From G965267335 sp965267335 (GTDB lineage: Bacteria; Bacteroidota; Bacteroidia; Cytophagales; JAAEPT01), in NCBI GenBank assembly GCA_965267335.1, contig OZ253953.1, positions 2,418,001 through 2,482,000 of the forward strand: DNA of 64,000 bases, given 5' to 3'. Within the stretch, counting starts at the first letter, position 1; each line of letters opens with the position of its first letter. Under the pieces are notes generated by a model. The model ran no database searches and had not been told where the DNA came from. It worked only from the letters and a program-made list of their open reading frames with translations. The translations under genes were made by a program, and so were the position numbers. Below are positions 8,794 to 17,678 of this stretch, one piece after another.

Positions 8794-10244
8794 TGGCTGA
8801 TATTTTATTTACCCATTCATATTTTATGCGTTTTGATCCTAAGCAATGGGACTTTATGCAACCGTATCCACCATTAGCTACCATACAGGCAGCCGCAGTC
8901 ATGAGGGAGTCTGGATATTCTGTGTCGTTATTTGATACAATGTTTGTTGGTCAGGCCAGGGAAGTGACCAAATACCTTGATGAACACAAGCCAAACTATC
9001 TGGTTATATATGACGATGGTTTTAACTGGTTAACCAAGATGTGTTTAACCAATATGCGGCATGCTGCCTGGGAAATGGCTAAGCTTGCCAAAGAGCGCGG
9101 GTGTACAGTTATTCTTTCCAGTTCTGATTCTACAGATCATTATGAAAAGTATTTGGAGAATGGTGCTGACTATGTCATTCTGGGTGAGGCCGAAGAAACT
9201 TTAAGAGAATTGGTCGACAAATTGGAGAAGGACACAGATGTCTCGGATGTATTGGGTTTAGCTTATCAATCAGGAACTGGAGTTGTTACCAACCCAAAAA
9301 GGCCTGTGATGCGCGAACTCGATCAATTACCAATGCCAGCGTGGGACTTAATAAATATTGATTCTTACCGGTCAAGATGGCAAAAGGCACACGGGTACTT
9401 TTCCCTCAATCAGGTAACGACAAGAGGATGTCCCTATAAGTGCAATTGGTGCGCTAAACCAATTTACGGCAACCGATATAATTCCCGTTCACCGGAGAGG
9501 GTAGTGCAAGAAATTGCATTCGTATCAAAAGAATTTGCTCCTGATCATATTTGGTTTTGCGATGATATATTCGGTCTTAAACCTGGCTGGGTTCAAGAAT
9601 TCAGTAGATTACTGAAGGAGAATAACTTAAAGATTCGATTCAAAATACAGTCCAGAGTTGATTTGTTATTGGCGGAGGATACTGCGGAGGCGCTGGCAAA
9701 AGCTGGTTGCGAGACAATATGGTTAGGGGCAGAATCTGGTTCCCAGAAAATACTGGACGCGATGGACAAAGGTACCGATGTGAAGCAGATACACGAGGCG
9801 AGAGAGGTGTTAGCAAAATATGGCATTAGGTGTGGTTTCTTCATACAGTTTGGTTACTTGGGAGAAACAAAAGAAGATATAGATAAGACCATAAACATGG
9901 TGGAAGAGCTGATTCCTGATGAAATTGGTGTGTCTGTTTCCTATCCGCTGCCTGGAACTGGGTTCTATGAAAAGGTGAAGTCCGAATTAAATAAAAAAGC
10001 GAATTGGACGGATTCCGATGATCTTGATCTGATGTTTGAAAATAACTACTCTTCAGAATACTATAGAGTACTTCAGCGGTTTCTTCATAAACAGCTTCAA
10101 AAGCGTAAGGGCCAGAAGGCAATAAGAGCCTTGTTGCGAAATCCATTGAAGACGAATGGTCGAAGGCTAAGAACAGCCGCTGCTACGGTTTATTACATTC
10201 AGGCTGCCAAAAAATATAAGCGAAAACTCAATGCCCTCAGTTGA
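8793..10244 (+). CDS. B12-binding-domain radical SAM enzyme (first copy)
   Basis: 483 residues. The N-terminal ~170 residues form a Rossmann-like cobalamin-binding domain (PYPPLATIQAA, GADYVILGEAEET). The radical SAM core has the cluster motif C213-PYK-C217-NW-C220, then a TIM barrel with IWFCDDIF and LGAESGSQ. The C-terminal ~90 residues are basic. Known members of this class (BchE, HpnJ, HpnR and the cobalamin-dependent methylases) act on unactivated carbons; most are methylases. The substrate is unknown; the glycosyltransferase and flippase context suggests a sugar or lipid carrier. The closest match in the window is the gene at 11019. It starts on the last base of the upstream stop and overlaps the following methyltransferase by 14 bp. 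Confidence 0.9.
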   Translation: MADILFTHSYFMRFDPKQWDFMQPYPPLATIQAAAVMRESGYSVSLFDTMFVGQAREVTKYLDEHKPNYLVIYDDGFNWLTKMCLTNMRHAAWEMAKLAKERGCTVILSSSDSTDHYEKYLENGADYVILGEAEETLRELVDKLEKDTDVSDVLGLAYQSGTGVVTNPKRPVMRELDQLPMPAWDLINIDSYRSRWQKAHGYFSLNQVTTRGCPYKCNWCAKPIYGNRYNSRSPERVVQEIAFVSKEFAPDHIWFCDDIFGLKPGWVQEFSRLLKENNLKIRFKIQSRVDLLLAEDTAEALAKAGCETIWLGAESGSQKILDAMDKGTDVKQIHEAREVLAKYGIRCGFFIQFGYLGETKEDIDKTINMVEELIPDEIGVSVSYPLPGTGFYEKVKSELNKKANWTDSDDLDLMFENNYSSEYYRVLQRFLHKQLQKRKGQKAIRALLRNPLKTNGRRLRTAAATVYYIQAAKKYKRKLNALS

Positions 10245-11022
10245 TCCTTCCGTTTTTGATGCAATGGCCGAGAGCTATGATAAGGAATTTTCCGGATCAG
10301 GTATTGGAAAGGCCCAGCGGGATATCGTTTGGAGATTCTTAGAAACAGCTCTTACCGGTGACCTTTCTCAAAAGGTTCTCGAGATTAACTGTGGTACAGG
10401 AGTTGATGCAAAACATCTGGCGGAAAAGGGACATTCGGTAACTGCGACTGACATTTCTGTACAAATGATCGAGAAGGCTTCCAGAAATTCTAGAGGAAAA
10501 GTTAGTTATGAACAATGCGCAATTCAAAATTTATCCAGAAAGTATAATCAGCAGAACTTTTCAATGGTTTATTCCAACTTTGGAGGAATCAACTGTTTGA
10601 ATTCAACAGAATTGGAGGCTTTCTTCAATGAAATGAGTTCAATTACGGAAAAATCTCATAAACTCATTTTAGTTATCATGTCATCTGCCTGTTTGTGGGA
10701 ATTCATTTACTTCTTCTTTACTTTAAAATGGGGTAGGTTGTTCCGAAGAAGGAAACGAAGTGGGGTAGAATTTCTTACGGACAGCGGGTCGACTAAAGTC
10801 TATTATTACTCACCATTGAGAATAAAGCGGTTGGCAAAAAAGTATCAGGTAAGAAAGGTTAGGCCAGTTGGGTTTTTCATTCCCCCATCATATATGGAGC
10901 CTTATTTTTCTAAACGTCCTGGCCGATTGAGGTCTTTGATCAAGTGTGAGAGTTGGATAAATAGTCAAGGCTGGCTGAGTAATTTCGCGGACCATTACTA
11001 TATTGAGCTAGTCCCTAAATGA
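10231..11022 (+). CDS. Class I SAM-dependent methyltransferase
   Basis: 263 residues. SAM-binding motif I is VLEINCGTGVD at about 49-59, followed by TATDIS (motif II acidic residue) and FSMVYSNFGGINCL (post-motif II region). A hydrophobic stretch (LWEFIYFFFTL, about 155-165) and a basic RRRKRSG segment suggest peripheral membrane contact, as fits a lipid-linked substrate. The gene overlaps the preceding radical SAM gene by 14 bp and the following one by 4 bp (ATGA). Being sandwiched between two cobalamin-type radical SAM genes suggests the three act in sequence. The methyl acceptor is not predictable. Confidence 0.85.
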   Translation: MPSVDPSVFDAMAESYDKEFSGSGIGKAQRDIVWRFLETALTGDLSQKVLEINCGTGVDAKHLAEKGHSVTATDISVQMIEKASRNSRGKVSYEQCAIQNLSRKYNQQNFSMVYSNFGGINCLNSTELEAFFNEMSSITEKSHKLILVIMSSACLWEFIYFFFTLKWGRLFRRRKRSGVEFLTDSGSTKVYYYSPLRIKRLAKKYQVRKVRPVGFFIPPSYMEPYFSKRPGRLRSLIKCESWINSQGWLSNFADHYYIELVPK

Positions 11023-12431
11023 AAGTACTACTTACACACGCCTATTTTATCAAGGAAGATCCTCGAGAACAGAAGATCATGAAACCTTATCCTCCATTGG
11101 GGATTTTGAGTATTTCAGCCTTTCTGAGTAAGTCTGGTATAGAGAACGAGGTCTTTGATACTACATTTTCATCTTTCGAAGAACAAAAGAAGTTTATTGA
11201 TGAGCATAGGCCAAAGTATATAGGCGTTTATACAAATTTGATGTCGAAGTTGAACGTAATTCGACTAATTAACTACGTCAAGTCAAGACCGGAATTACAA
11301 AAAACCACCATTTTTGTGGGTGGTCCGGATGTAACTTACAATGTCGAAAACTATTTAGGTATTGGTGCAGATGTCGTGATTATAGGCGAAGGTGAGCAAA
11401 CGACCTTTGAACTGATCAGTACCATGGAAGTGCCTTTCAATCCATTCCTTGATCATATCGATGGTATTGCCTATAAAAACGCTACGGGTGAAATAACCAG
11501 AACAAAAGAGAGGGCAAGAATAAAAGAGGTTGACAGCCTTCCATGGCCGGCAAGGAATAAAATTGATATCTCGAAGTACCTGGACACATGGAAGAAGTAT
11601 CATGGAAAAAGCACCCTCAATCTAAATACGCAAAGGGGTTGCCCTTATACTTGCCGATGGTGTAGTACAGCGGTATATGGTCAAAGCTATCGCAGGAGAA
11701 GTCCTGAAGAGGTGGTAAAGGAAATGCTCCATTTACAGGATACTTATAGTGTTGAGAGTATTTGGTTTGTAGATGATGTGTTTACCGTTAGTCACGAGTG
11801 GTTAAAGAAATTCAAAGAGCAAGTGCGGTTGCATGATCTGAATATGCCCTATGAATGCATTAGTCGTGCTGATCGGATGAACGAAGAGGTAATCGAATTA
11901 CTTCAGGAATCAGGGTGCTACCGAATCTGGATAGGTGCAGAAAGTGGGTCACAGGAAATCATTGATGCAATGGACCGTAGAGTAGAGGTAGGTAAGGTGC
12001 AAGAGATGATTCAGAAATGCAATGAAGCTGGAATTGAAACGGGTACATTTATAATGTTGGGTTATCCGGGGGAGAAAAAGGCTGATATTAAGGCTACTGT
12101 GCAGCATTTAAAAAAATCAAATCCCACTCACTTTACAATTACAATAACTTATCCGATTAAGGGAACCTCATTGTACAATCAACTTGAAAATGAGTTTGTT
12201 AAGAAGCTTGACTGGAGCACTACCACGGATCGGGATATAGATTTTAATCGGCCATACTCCAGAAAATTTTATGATTACGCTGTGCGATATGTTTATAATG
12301 AGGTAAATTATTATAAATTAGTAACCTCCAAAAAAGCATTCCATAGAGCGTTATACTGTAAAACCAAAGCTTTCATTGCTAAGGTGGGAATGTGGTTTGA
12401 AAGTAATTTTAGGAAATCGGGAAATGGATAG
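11019..12431 (+). CDS. B12-binding-domain radical SAM enzyme (second copy)
   Basis: 470 residues, the same architecture as the product of the gene at 8793: cobalamin-binding domain (KPYPPLGILSISAFL, GADVVIIGEGEQT), radical SAM motif C208-PYT-C212-RW-C215, then IWFVDDVF and IGAESGSQEIIDAMDR, and a shorter C-terminal tail. Both share the PYPPL start and the SRSPE/RRSPEEVV segment after the cluster, so they look like diverged paralogues rather than a recent duplicate. Two such enzymes in one operon suggests two distinct carbon modifications, or successive ones. It overlaps the upstream methyltransferase by 4 bp and the downstream one by 8 bp. Confidence 0.9.
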   Translation: MKVLLTHAYFIKEDPREQKIMKPYPPLGILSISAFLSKSGIENEVFDTTFSSFEEQKKFIDEHRPKYIGVYTNLMSKLNVIRLINYVKSRPELQKTTIFVGGPDVTYNVENYLGIGADVVIIGEGEQTTFELISTMEVPFNPFLDHIDGIAYKNATGEITRTKERARIKEVDSLPWPARNKIDISKYLDTWKKYHGKSTLNLNTQRGCPYTCRWCSTAVYGQSYRRRSPEEVVKEMLHLQDTYSVESIWFVDDVFTVSHEWLKKFKEQVRLHDLNMPYECISRADRMNEEVIELLQESGCYRIWIGAESGSQEIIDAMDRRVEVGKVQEMIQKCNEAGIETGTFIMLGYPGEKKADIKATVQHLKKSNPTHFTITITYPIKGTSLYNQLENEFVKKLDWSTTTDRDIDFNRPYSRKFYDYAVRYVYNEVNYYKLVTSKKAFHRALYCKTKAFIAKVGMWFESNFRKSGNG

Positions 12432-13239
12432 AGACATAAGCAGATACCTGGTAGAAAAGTTGTCACATCGCTTAGGCAGGTTGTTTGTTATGAAATTTAT
12501 TGACCCCAATCATGAGTTTGATGGTCTGTACTATGATTTCCGCAAGTTTGATGGACGTATCTACTCCGATGAACAACTATCGGTTCTGCCGAACTACAAC
12601 GGACCTAATAAAAAACTGGTAAAGGAATGGAAAGGCCGAAAGCACGCGGCCGATATGATGATTGACCATATCAAGAAAAAATTTACCGGTAAAACCAATA
12701 TCCTGGACCTTGGTTGTGGTGTAGGGTGGTTGACCAATCAGCTATCAGAGCTGCCAGACAGTAGTGTATATGCTGTAGATATTGTTCAGGAAGAACTGGT
12801 GCAGGCCGCAAAGGTATTTGATAAACCCAATGTACAGTTTATTTATGGTAATATATATCGGGGCATACTTCCTGAAAACTCTTTCAATGTCGTGGTGCTT
12901 TCCGGGTGTATTGAATTTTTTCCTAATCTAAAAACGCTTTTCGAAAATGCATTTAAAGTGTTGAAAAAGGGTGGTGAGGTACACATTATCAATAGTCCGA
13001 TTTATAAACCGGAACAAGTCGAGAAGCAGGAAGAGAAGATGAACAAGTTTTTCGAAGATTCCGGCTTTGCTTTAATGAAGAGGCACTATTTCTATCATAC
13101 AGATAAAGAATTGGAAGAGTACAAGGCCGAGTTGAAGTACAATCCTGATACTTTTGGAGGGAAGTTATCAAGGAAATTTTTGTCCTCTGCTGATTCTCCT
13201 CACAGCTGGTATGTTCTTCGTAAGGATGAGCAGTCTTAA
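12424..13239 (+). CDS. Class I SAM-dependent methyltransferase
   Basis: 271 residues from ATG 12424, which overlaps the upstream stop by 8 bp. An in-frame TTG at 12376 would add 16 residues of poor character, so it is not preferred. SAM motif I is ILDLGCGVGWL at 93-103, followed by VYAVDIV and a VVLSGCIEFFP region typical of the UbiE/COQ5-like fold. The first ~80 residues (HEFDGLYYDFRKFDGR) are an extension specific to this family. It is the second methyltransferase of the operon and follows a radical SAM gene just as the gene at 10231 does. Confidence 0.85.
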   Translation: MDRDISRYLVEKLSHRLGRLFVMKFIDPNHEFDGLYYDFRKFDGRIYSDEQLSVLPNYNGPNKKLVKEWKGRKHAADMMIDHIKKKFTGKTNILDLGCGVGWLTNQLSELPDSSVYAVDIVQEELVQAAKVFDKPNVQFIYGNIYRGILPENSFNVVVLSGCIEFFPNLKTLFENAFKVLKKGGEVHIINSPIYKPEQVEKQEEKMNKFFEDSGFALMKRHYFYHTDKELEEYKAELKYNPDTFGGKLSRKFLSSADSPHSWYVLRKDEQS

Positions 13240-14621
13240 TGCGCAAGTTTGAGACAATAATCTTCTTATTTCCCTTCGGAGCATTTCTTGTCATTTACTT
13301 TGCATTTGATTTTAATGGACTTTATGGCCAAGATGCCCATGAATACTATCGTTTTTCTAATGAACTGATAAGTTGTATTCAAACAGGAAGTAGCCCCGGA
13401 CCTTTTTTTTGGCCGTTGGGCTATCCAGGAGTAGGAGCAATTGCGGGGAGTTTTTTTGGGGATGCCTTGTTGCCATTACAACTACTCACTACGGTCTCTA
13501 TGAGCCTTAGTGGATACTTTGTTTTCAAAACTTTAACCTTGCGATATGAGCGAATCCAAAGTTTTTATCTGGTTCTAATAATTATTTTGAGTAGCGCTTA
13601 TATGTTCAGGTCTGGCTTTATAGTTATGAGTGATATGATGACTGTGGCCTGTATTTCTGCTTTTTTTTATTATTCGGGGCTATACAAATTGAAAGCAAGG
13701 CCAGCACATATTCCTGTCTTAGGATTTCTGTTTATGATGGCCATTATGACCCGTTATGCGTCTTTTGTCGTTCTGATTGTTCCAGCCTTATTTATCGCCT
13801 ATGAAATCTTTAAAAACAAACATTGGTTCTGGATTTTGCCTGGCCTTTTGGTGGGAGCAATAGTTGCTGCCCCACATTTTTTTCTGCGATATGAAGCTGG
13901 GACAGATTTTTTATCGCACAATTGGTTAACTCATTGGTCGGTTAAGAATTTTTGGTCAAGAGAGTTTGAAGGATTCAGTGGAGATCATACTCATCTAGTA
14001 CCTAACTTTTTATTCTCACTGAAATGCCTTGTTCACCCAGGCTTTTTATCTGTCCTTCCTATATGCTGGATTTTTGTGAGGAAGATAAAGGTGCCCAAAA
14101 TTCATCTTCTTACAACCATCTTATATCTGTGTTTTTTAGCAGGGATTCCCATGCAGAATACGCGATTTCAATTATTGGCTATACCTTCTGTCGCATTGTT
14201 AATAGCTCCGGTATTTAGTTACGCCTATGAGCGTTTTTATCGTTATTTTAAATTCTTTTTGTTATCATCAATTGTACTTAACCTTATTCTAATTCCATTC
14301 GCATTCGACAAATTAATATCACTAAACCAACAGGAGAGAGCTATTGCAAGAAAACTCAGTTTGATTGACGATAAAAAGTTATATTCCTTTTCTATTGACA
14401 TTGCGATGAAGTCATATACGGACAAGGAATGGTTGTCAATGTACTCTGATAATGTTATTCAACCTGATACAACCGCACTAGTTTTATTTAATGAAAAACT
14501 ATTGGCAAAACAATGGAAGAATACAACGGTAATGCACAATTGGAAAAGATTCAAAACAGAAGGAATTCAATTAAAAGACTCCTTGAGTGGAGGGTGGGTA
14601 TTGTATGAATTTACGAAATAA
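13239..14621 (+). CDS. GT-C fold integral membrane glycosyltransferase (PMT/ArnT-like)
   Basis: 460 residues with about ten hydrophobic membrane segments. The first luminal loop contains GLYGQDAHEYY, where D32 sits in the position of the conserved catalytic acidic residue of GT-C enzymes. These use polyprenyl-phosphate sugars on the periplasmic side of the inner membrane to glycosylate lipids or proteins. The last ~90 residues form a soluble domain. The ATG shares a base with the upstream stop (TAATG) and the end overlaps the next gene by 17 bp. In this operon it may add a sugar to the flipped product. Confidence 0.75.
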   Translation: MRKFETIIFLFPFGAFLVIYFAFDFNGLYGQDAHEYYRFSNELISCIQTGSSPGPFFWPLGYPGVGAIAGSFFGDALLPLQLLTTVSMSLSGYFVFKTLTLRYERIQSFYLVLIIILSSAYMFRSGFIVMSDMMTVACISAFFYYSGLYKLKARPAHIPVLGFLFMMAIMTRYASFVVLIVPALFIAYEIFKNKHWFWILPGLLVGAIVAAPHFFLRYEAGTDFLSHNWLTHWSVKNFWSREFEGFSGDHTHLVPNFLFSLKCLVHPGFLSVLPICWIFVRKIKVPKIHLLTTILYLCFLAGIPMQNTRFQLLAIPSVALLIAPVFSYAYERFYRYFKFFLLSSIVLNLILIPFAFDKLISLNQQERAIARKLSLIDDKKLYSFSIDIAMKSYTDKEWLSMYSDNVIQPDTTALVLFNEKLLAKQWKNTTVMHNWKRFKTEGIQLKDSLSGGWVLYEFTK

Positions 14622-15663
14622 TCATATCGTATTTATTACACCAGGTTTTCCCAAGGATAAAAATGACATTAACTGTATCCCACCACTTCAGATTTATACG
14701 GAACAGTTGATGGAGACTTATCCTGAGCTAAAGGTTTCTGTTGTCACTCTCCAGTATCCACACGAGAAGAAAATGTATACCTGGAAAGGGGTAGACGTGT
14801 ACCCTTGTTTTATGGGACACAATCCCTGGAAGAGTCCTTTAAAATGGAGAAAGGCTGTTCGCACCATAGAAAGGATTCGCGCTAAACACAGGGTTGATTT
14901 GACGCATTGTTTTTGGTACACCGATACCGTTCTAGTTGGGCGTAAAATTAAAAGAAGACAAAAAATACCAATGCTGATAACCTTAATGGGACAGGACTCT
15001 AAAAAGAAGAACAAGTACCTCAAACTTATAAAAGTAAAAGAGCCTAAGGTCATTGCATTAAGTGAAAGACAAGCCAGGGAGTTTGAGGGAAATTCCGGTT
15101 ATAGAGTTTCTGAAACCATCCCATGGGGTATCCGTGAGACTGAACTATATGCTGAGGAACCTGAAAGAACAATAGATATTTTAGGGGTTGGTTCGTTAAA
15201 TGATATTAAAGACTATGATAGGTTTTTAGAAACGATTGCACTCTTAAAAATCAAAAAGCCAGGTATCTCCGTAAAGGTCTTAGGGGGCGGACGACCCCTT
15301 AATGCATACAGGGAGCAAACCTTATCAATGGGACTTGACCAACAAGTCGAGTTTGTCGGGGAAGTGAGTCGGACAGAAGTGCTTGAGTACATGAAAAAGT
15401 CAAAAGTACTTTTGCATACATCAAAAACGGAAAGCCTTGGATATGTGTTTTATGAAGCTCTGGCGAATGGTATGAGAATAGTATCGACTCCAGTAGGGGT
15501 CGCAAAAGAAGGTGAATTTTGGAGTTTAGGTAGCTCTTCAAAAGAGTTATGTGCAGGATTACTAAATCAATTGCAATTCAAGGTGCGTTCAGTTAGTAAA
15601 ATTCCAATGATGAGCGAGACGGTAAAAGAATACATTCAACTTTACGGTAGAATATCGGTTTGA
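14605..15663 (+). CDS. Glycosyltransferase family 4 (GT-B fold)
   Basis: 352 residues from ATG 14605; GGAGGG lies about 10 nt upstream, an unusually good ribosome site for this DNA. An earlier TTG at 14587 is in frame but not preferred. The N-terminal half has a Rossmann-like start (HIVFITPGFPKDKND) and the C-terminal half the nucleotide-sugar-binding fold with ILGVGSLNDIKD, VKVLGGGRPL and the EX7E motif ESLGYVFYE. It should transfer a sugar from a nucleotide donor to a lipid-linked acceptor in the cytoplasm. It overlaps the upstream GT-C gene by 17 bp; the flippase gene follows after 16 bp. Confidence 0.88.
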   Translation: MNLRNNHIVFITPGFPKDKNDINCIPPLQIYTEQLMETYPELKVSVVTLQYPHEKKMYTWKGVDVYPCFMGHNPWKSPLKWRKAVRTIERIRAKHRVDLTHCFWYTDTVLVGRKIKRRQKIPMLITLMGQDSKKKNKYLKLIKVKEPKVIALSERQAREFEGNSGYRVSETIPWGIRETELYAEEPERTIDILGVGSLNDIKDYDRFLETIALLKIKKPGISVKVLGGGRPLNAYREQTLSMGLDQQVEFVGEVSRTEVLEYMKKSKVLLHTSKTESLGYVFYEALANGMRIVSTPVGVAKEGEFWSLGSSSKELCAGLLNQLQFKVRSVSKIPMMSETVKEYIQLYGRISV

Positions 15664-15679
15664 TTTATTTGGCGAATCA

Positions 15680-16843
15680 ATGAAGAGGTTGAAACACATA
15701 TTCTTCGTAGGAATACGTACTTTACTACCCGCAATAGCAAATTTTGTAATCTCAGCGCTTGTTGTACACCATTACTCTTCTTCCCTTTGGGGGGCATTTA
15801 TTGAATTTTTTATCTTAATTAACTTATTCAATCAGCTGACATTTTGGGGGCACAGAGAAGTATCATTGCGGTTCATGTCCTCGAATCCGAAAACAGCGGT
15901 AGAAGTCTGGGGAGAATCACTAATGACCAGGCTTCCAATCCTTTTGATTCCAGTTCTTTATTATATATTCTGTTCACAGTCTGTGAGTATAATTTGCACC
16001 CTCATTGGAATTCAGTGTATCTATTTTGTTCAACAATCTGCCCAGACTCTGTTGACTTATAATAGAAGATTTTCAGCTGACTTTTGGAGTGAGTTATTTG
16101 CTAATGGGGTGTACGTATTGTTCGTCCTGTTCATAATTGACGAACTGAATGTGACAATGATGTTGTTTTGTCACCTGCTCTATATTATTAGCAAGTTACT
16201 TTTGACTTTGGTTGTACTGAGAAAGGATTTACGACAATTCAAATTTCAGTTCAACGTGAGACATTATCGGGACGGAGCTCTTTTCATGTTAATATTACTA
16301 GGAGGGTTTTTGAATTCCAGGGTCGATATACTATTTCTAAGTGGCACTTCAAATGACAGCATTGTAGGAGATTATCATATAGTTTCGAACTATTTGCTGC
16401 AGGGTGCCACAGTAGCCGCATTTTTGCTGATTCCCATTTCAAAATATCTTTACCGCCTTAGTAGAGAGCAGTATGTTAAGCTGATCAGGAAGATGACCTT
16501 ATTTGGTCTGTTGACAGGTCTTTTGGCCTCCGTAGCGATGCCATATATTTTGTTATATATTTATAAGATTTCTACACCAACGATTAACCTGATAAGTTTT
16601 CTTTTATTCGTTCTCTGCTCCTTTGTAAACCTGCCGATTATCTATTGGTTCTACAGAATAAAAAAGGAAAAAATGGTATTGCTTATGAATTATATCGGGG
16701 TAATCATGCACCTATTGCTTTTGTGGTTTTATTCAGCAGACCTTTACTTATGGAACGTACTCCTAATTATTGTAGCATCAAAAGTAACCTTGACTATATT
16801 ATACTTAGTTTTATTCCAGCGAAGTAAGCCTAGTGATCTTTAA
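15680..16843 (+). CDS. Oligosaccharide flippase-like membrane protein (Wzx/MOP type)
   Basis: 387 residues with about eleven membrane segments and few charged loops. The N-terminal part (RTLLPAIANFVISALVVHHY, LWGAFIEF) resembles the start of polysaccharide biosynthesis flippases of the MOP superfamily. It is shorter than the usual 420-500 residues, so it may lack the last helices or be a diverged type. It would move the lipid-linked product across the inner membrane, between the cytoplasmic GT4 and the periplasmic GT-C step encoded just upstream. The end overlaps the next gene by 11 bp. Confidence 0.75.
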   Translation: MKRLKHIFFVGIRTLLPAIANFVISALVVHHYSSSLWGAFIEFFILINLFNQLTFWGHREVSLRFMSSNPKTAVEVWGESLMTRLPILLIPVLYYIFCSQSVSIICTLIGIQCIYFVQQSAQTLLTYNRRFSADFWSELFANGVYVLFVLFIIDELNVTMMLFCHLLYIISKLLLTLVVLRKDLRQFKFQFNVRHYRDGALFMLILLGGFLNSRVDILFLSGTSNDSIVGDYHIVSNYLLQGATVAAFLLIPISKYLYRLSREQYVKLIRKMTLFGLLTGLLASVAMPYILLYIYKISTPTINLISFLLFVLCSFVNLPIIYWFYRIKKEKMVLLMNYIGVIMHLLLLWFYSADLYLWNVLLIIVASKVTLTILYLVLFQRSKPSDL

Positions 16844-17678
16844 ATGTCCATATTGTTCTACTGAAGTAAATCTTCGATCAGGTGTTTGTGAAAAAGCTCA
16901 TAGATTTCCATTGAAAAACAGGGTCTTGACCCTCTTTACTGAAGAGTATGATCGAAAGTATTCTCCCTTCGAAAAAAAGTTTCAGGTATACCGGGATAAT
17001 AAGTCACTGAGGATTTTAGATTCGAAGGTTTATGACTCACTTCCATTTGTTAGCGATAAGAAGCATCCAGGAAATTGGAAGCCAAAGCAGATAGACTTTA
17101 AACTGATTTGTAAACTGTTAGGAGACCGAAAAGGGCAAGAGGTGTTGGATTGGGGTGCCTGGAATGGTTGGCTATCGCACCGGTTAGCTGCTCGAGGAAA
17201 TAAGGTGTATTCAGTGGCCTATTTCTCTGATTCGTATGACGGCCTAGGAGCCATTGATCACTATACTAACTCTGATTGGTTGCCGGTACAAATGGATATG
17301 GAACGGTACGATTTGTTAGACGGAAAACTTGATGCGATTATAGTTAATAGGAATTTGAATTATATGTCTGACCCAGTTGGTTTCCTCAAATCCATGAAAT
17401 CGTTAATCGCGAATGGAGGTATGATTATATGTACAGGGGTAATGGTGGCTCGAAACAAGAGAATGGCAGATGAAGAGTTCGAAAACAATATGAAGGAATT
17501 TGAAGTTAAGAATGGTTTTTCTCTACGCCATAAAGAGTTTTATGGAGCCCTGAGTAAAGCTGATTTAAATAGTATAAAGCAACTTGGGTTCCAAATTAAG
17601 AATTACAAAGTTTTCAAAAATCCATTGAAGAAGGGAAATGTTTCAACGCGATGGTTCATCCATCAAAGAAAACCTTAA
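16833..17678 (+). CDS. Methyltransferase with RlmA-like zinc ribbon
   Basis: 281 residues starting at GTG 16833, inside the flippase gene. The N-terminus has C5-PY-C8, then C19-EKA-H23-RFPL, a compact zinc ribbon as found at the start of RlmA-type methyltransferases. The SAM site is unusual: motif I reads LDWGAWNGW (105-113) instead of DxGxGxG, so two of the usual glycines are replaced. The rest (LDAIIVNRNLNYMSDP) keeps the methyltransferase pattern. It may be active with altered SAM binding or may have lost activity. It is the last gene of the 7840-17678 operon; its TAA shares the palindrome TTAA with the convergent gene. Confidence 0.75.
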   Translation: MIFKCPYCSTEVNLRSGVCEKAHRFPLKNRVLTLFTEEYDRKYSPFEKKFQVYRDNKSLRILDSKVYDSLPFVSDKKHPGNWKPKQIDFKLICKLLGDRKGQEVLDWGAWNGWLSHRLAARGNKVYSVAYFSDSYDGLGAIDHYTNSDWLPVQMDMERYDLLDGKLDAIIVNRNLNYMSDPVGFLKSMKSLIANGGMIICTGVMVARNKRMADEEFENNMKEFEVKNGFSLRHKEFYGALSKADLNSIKQLGFQIKNYKVFKNPLKKGNVSTRWFIHQRKP

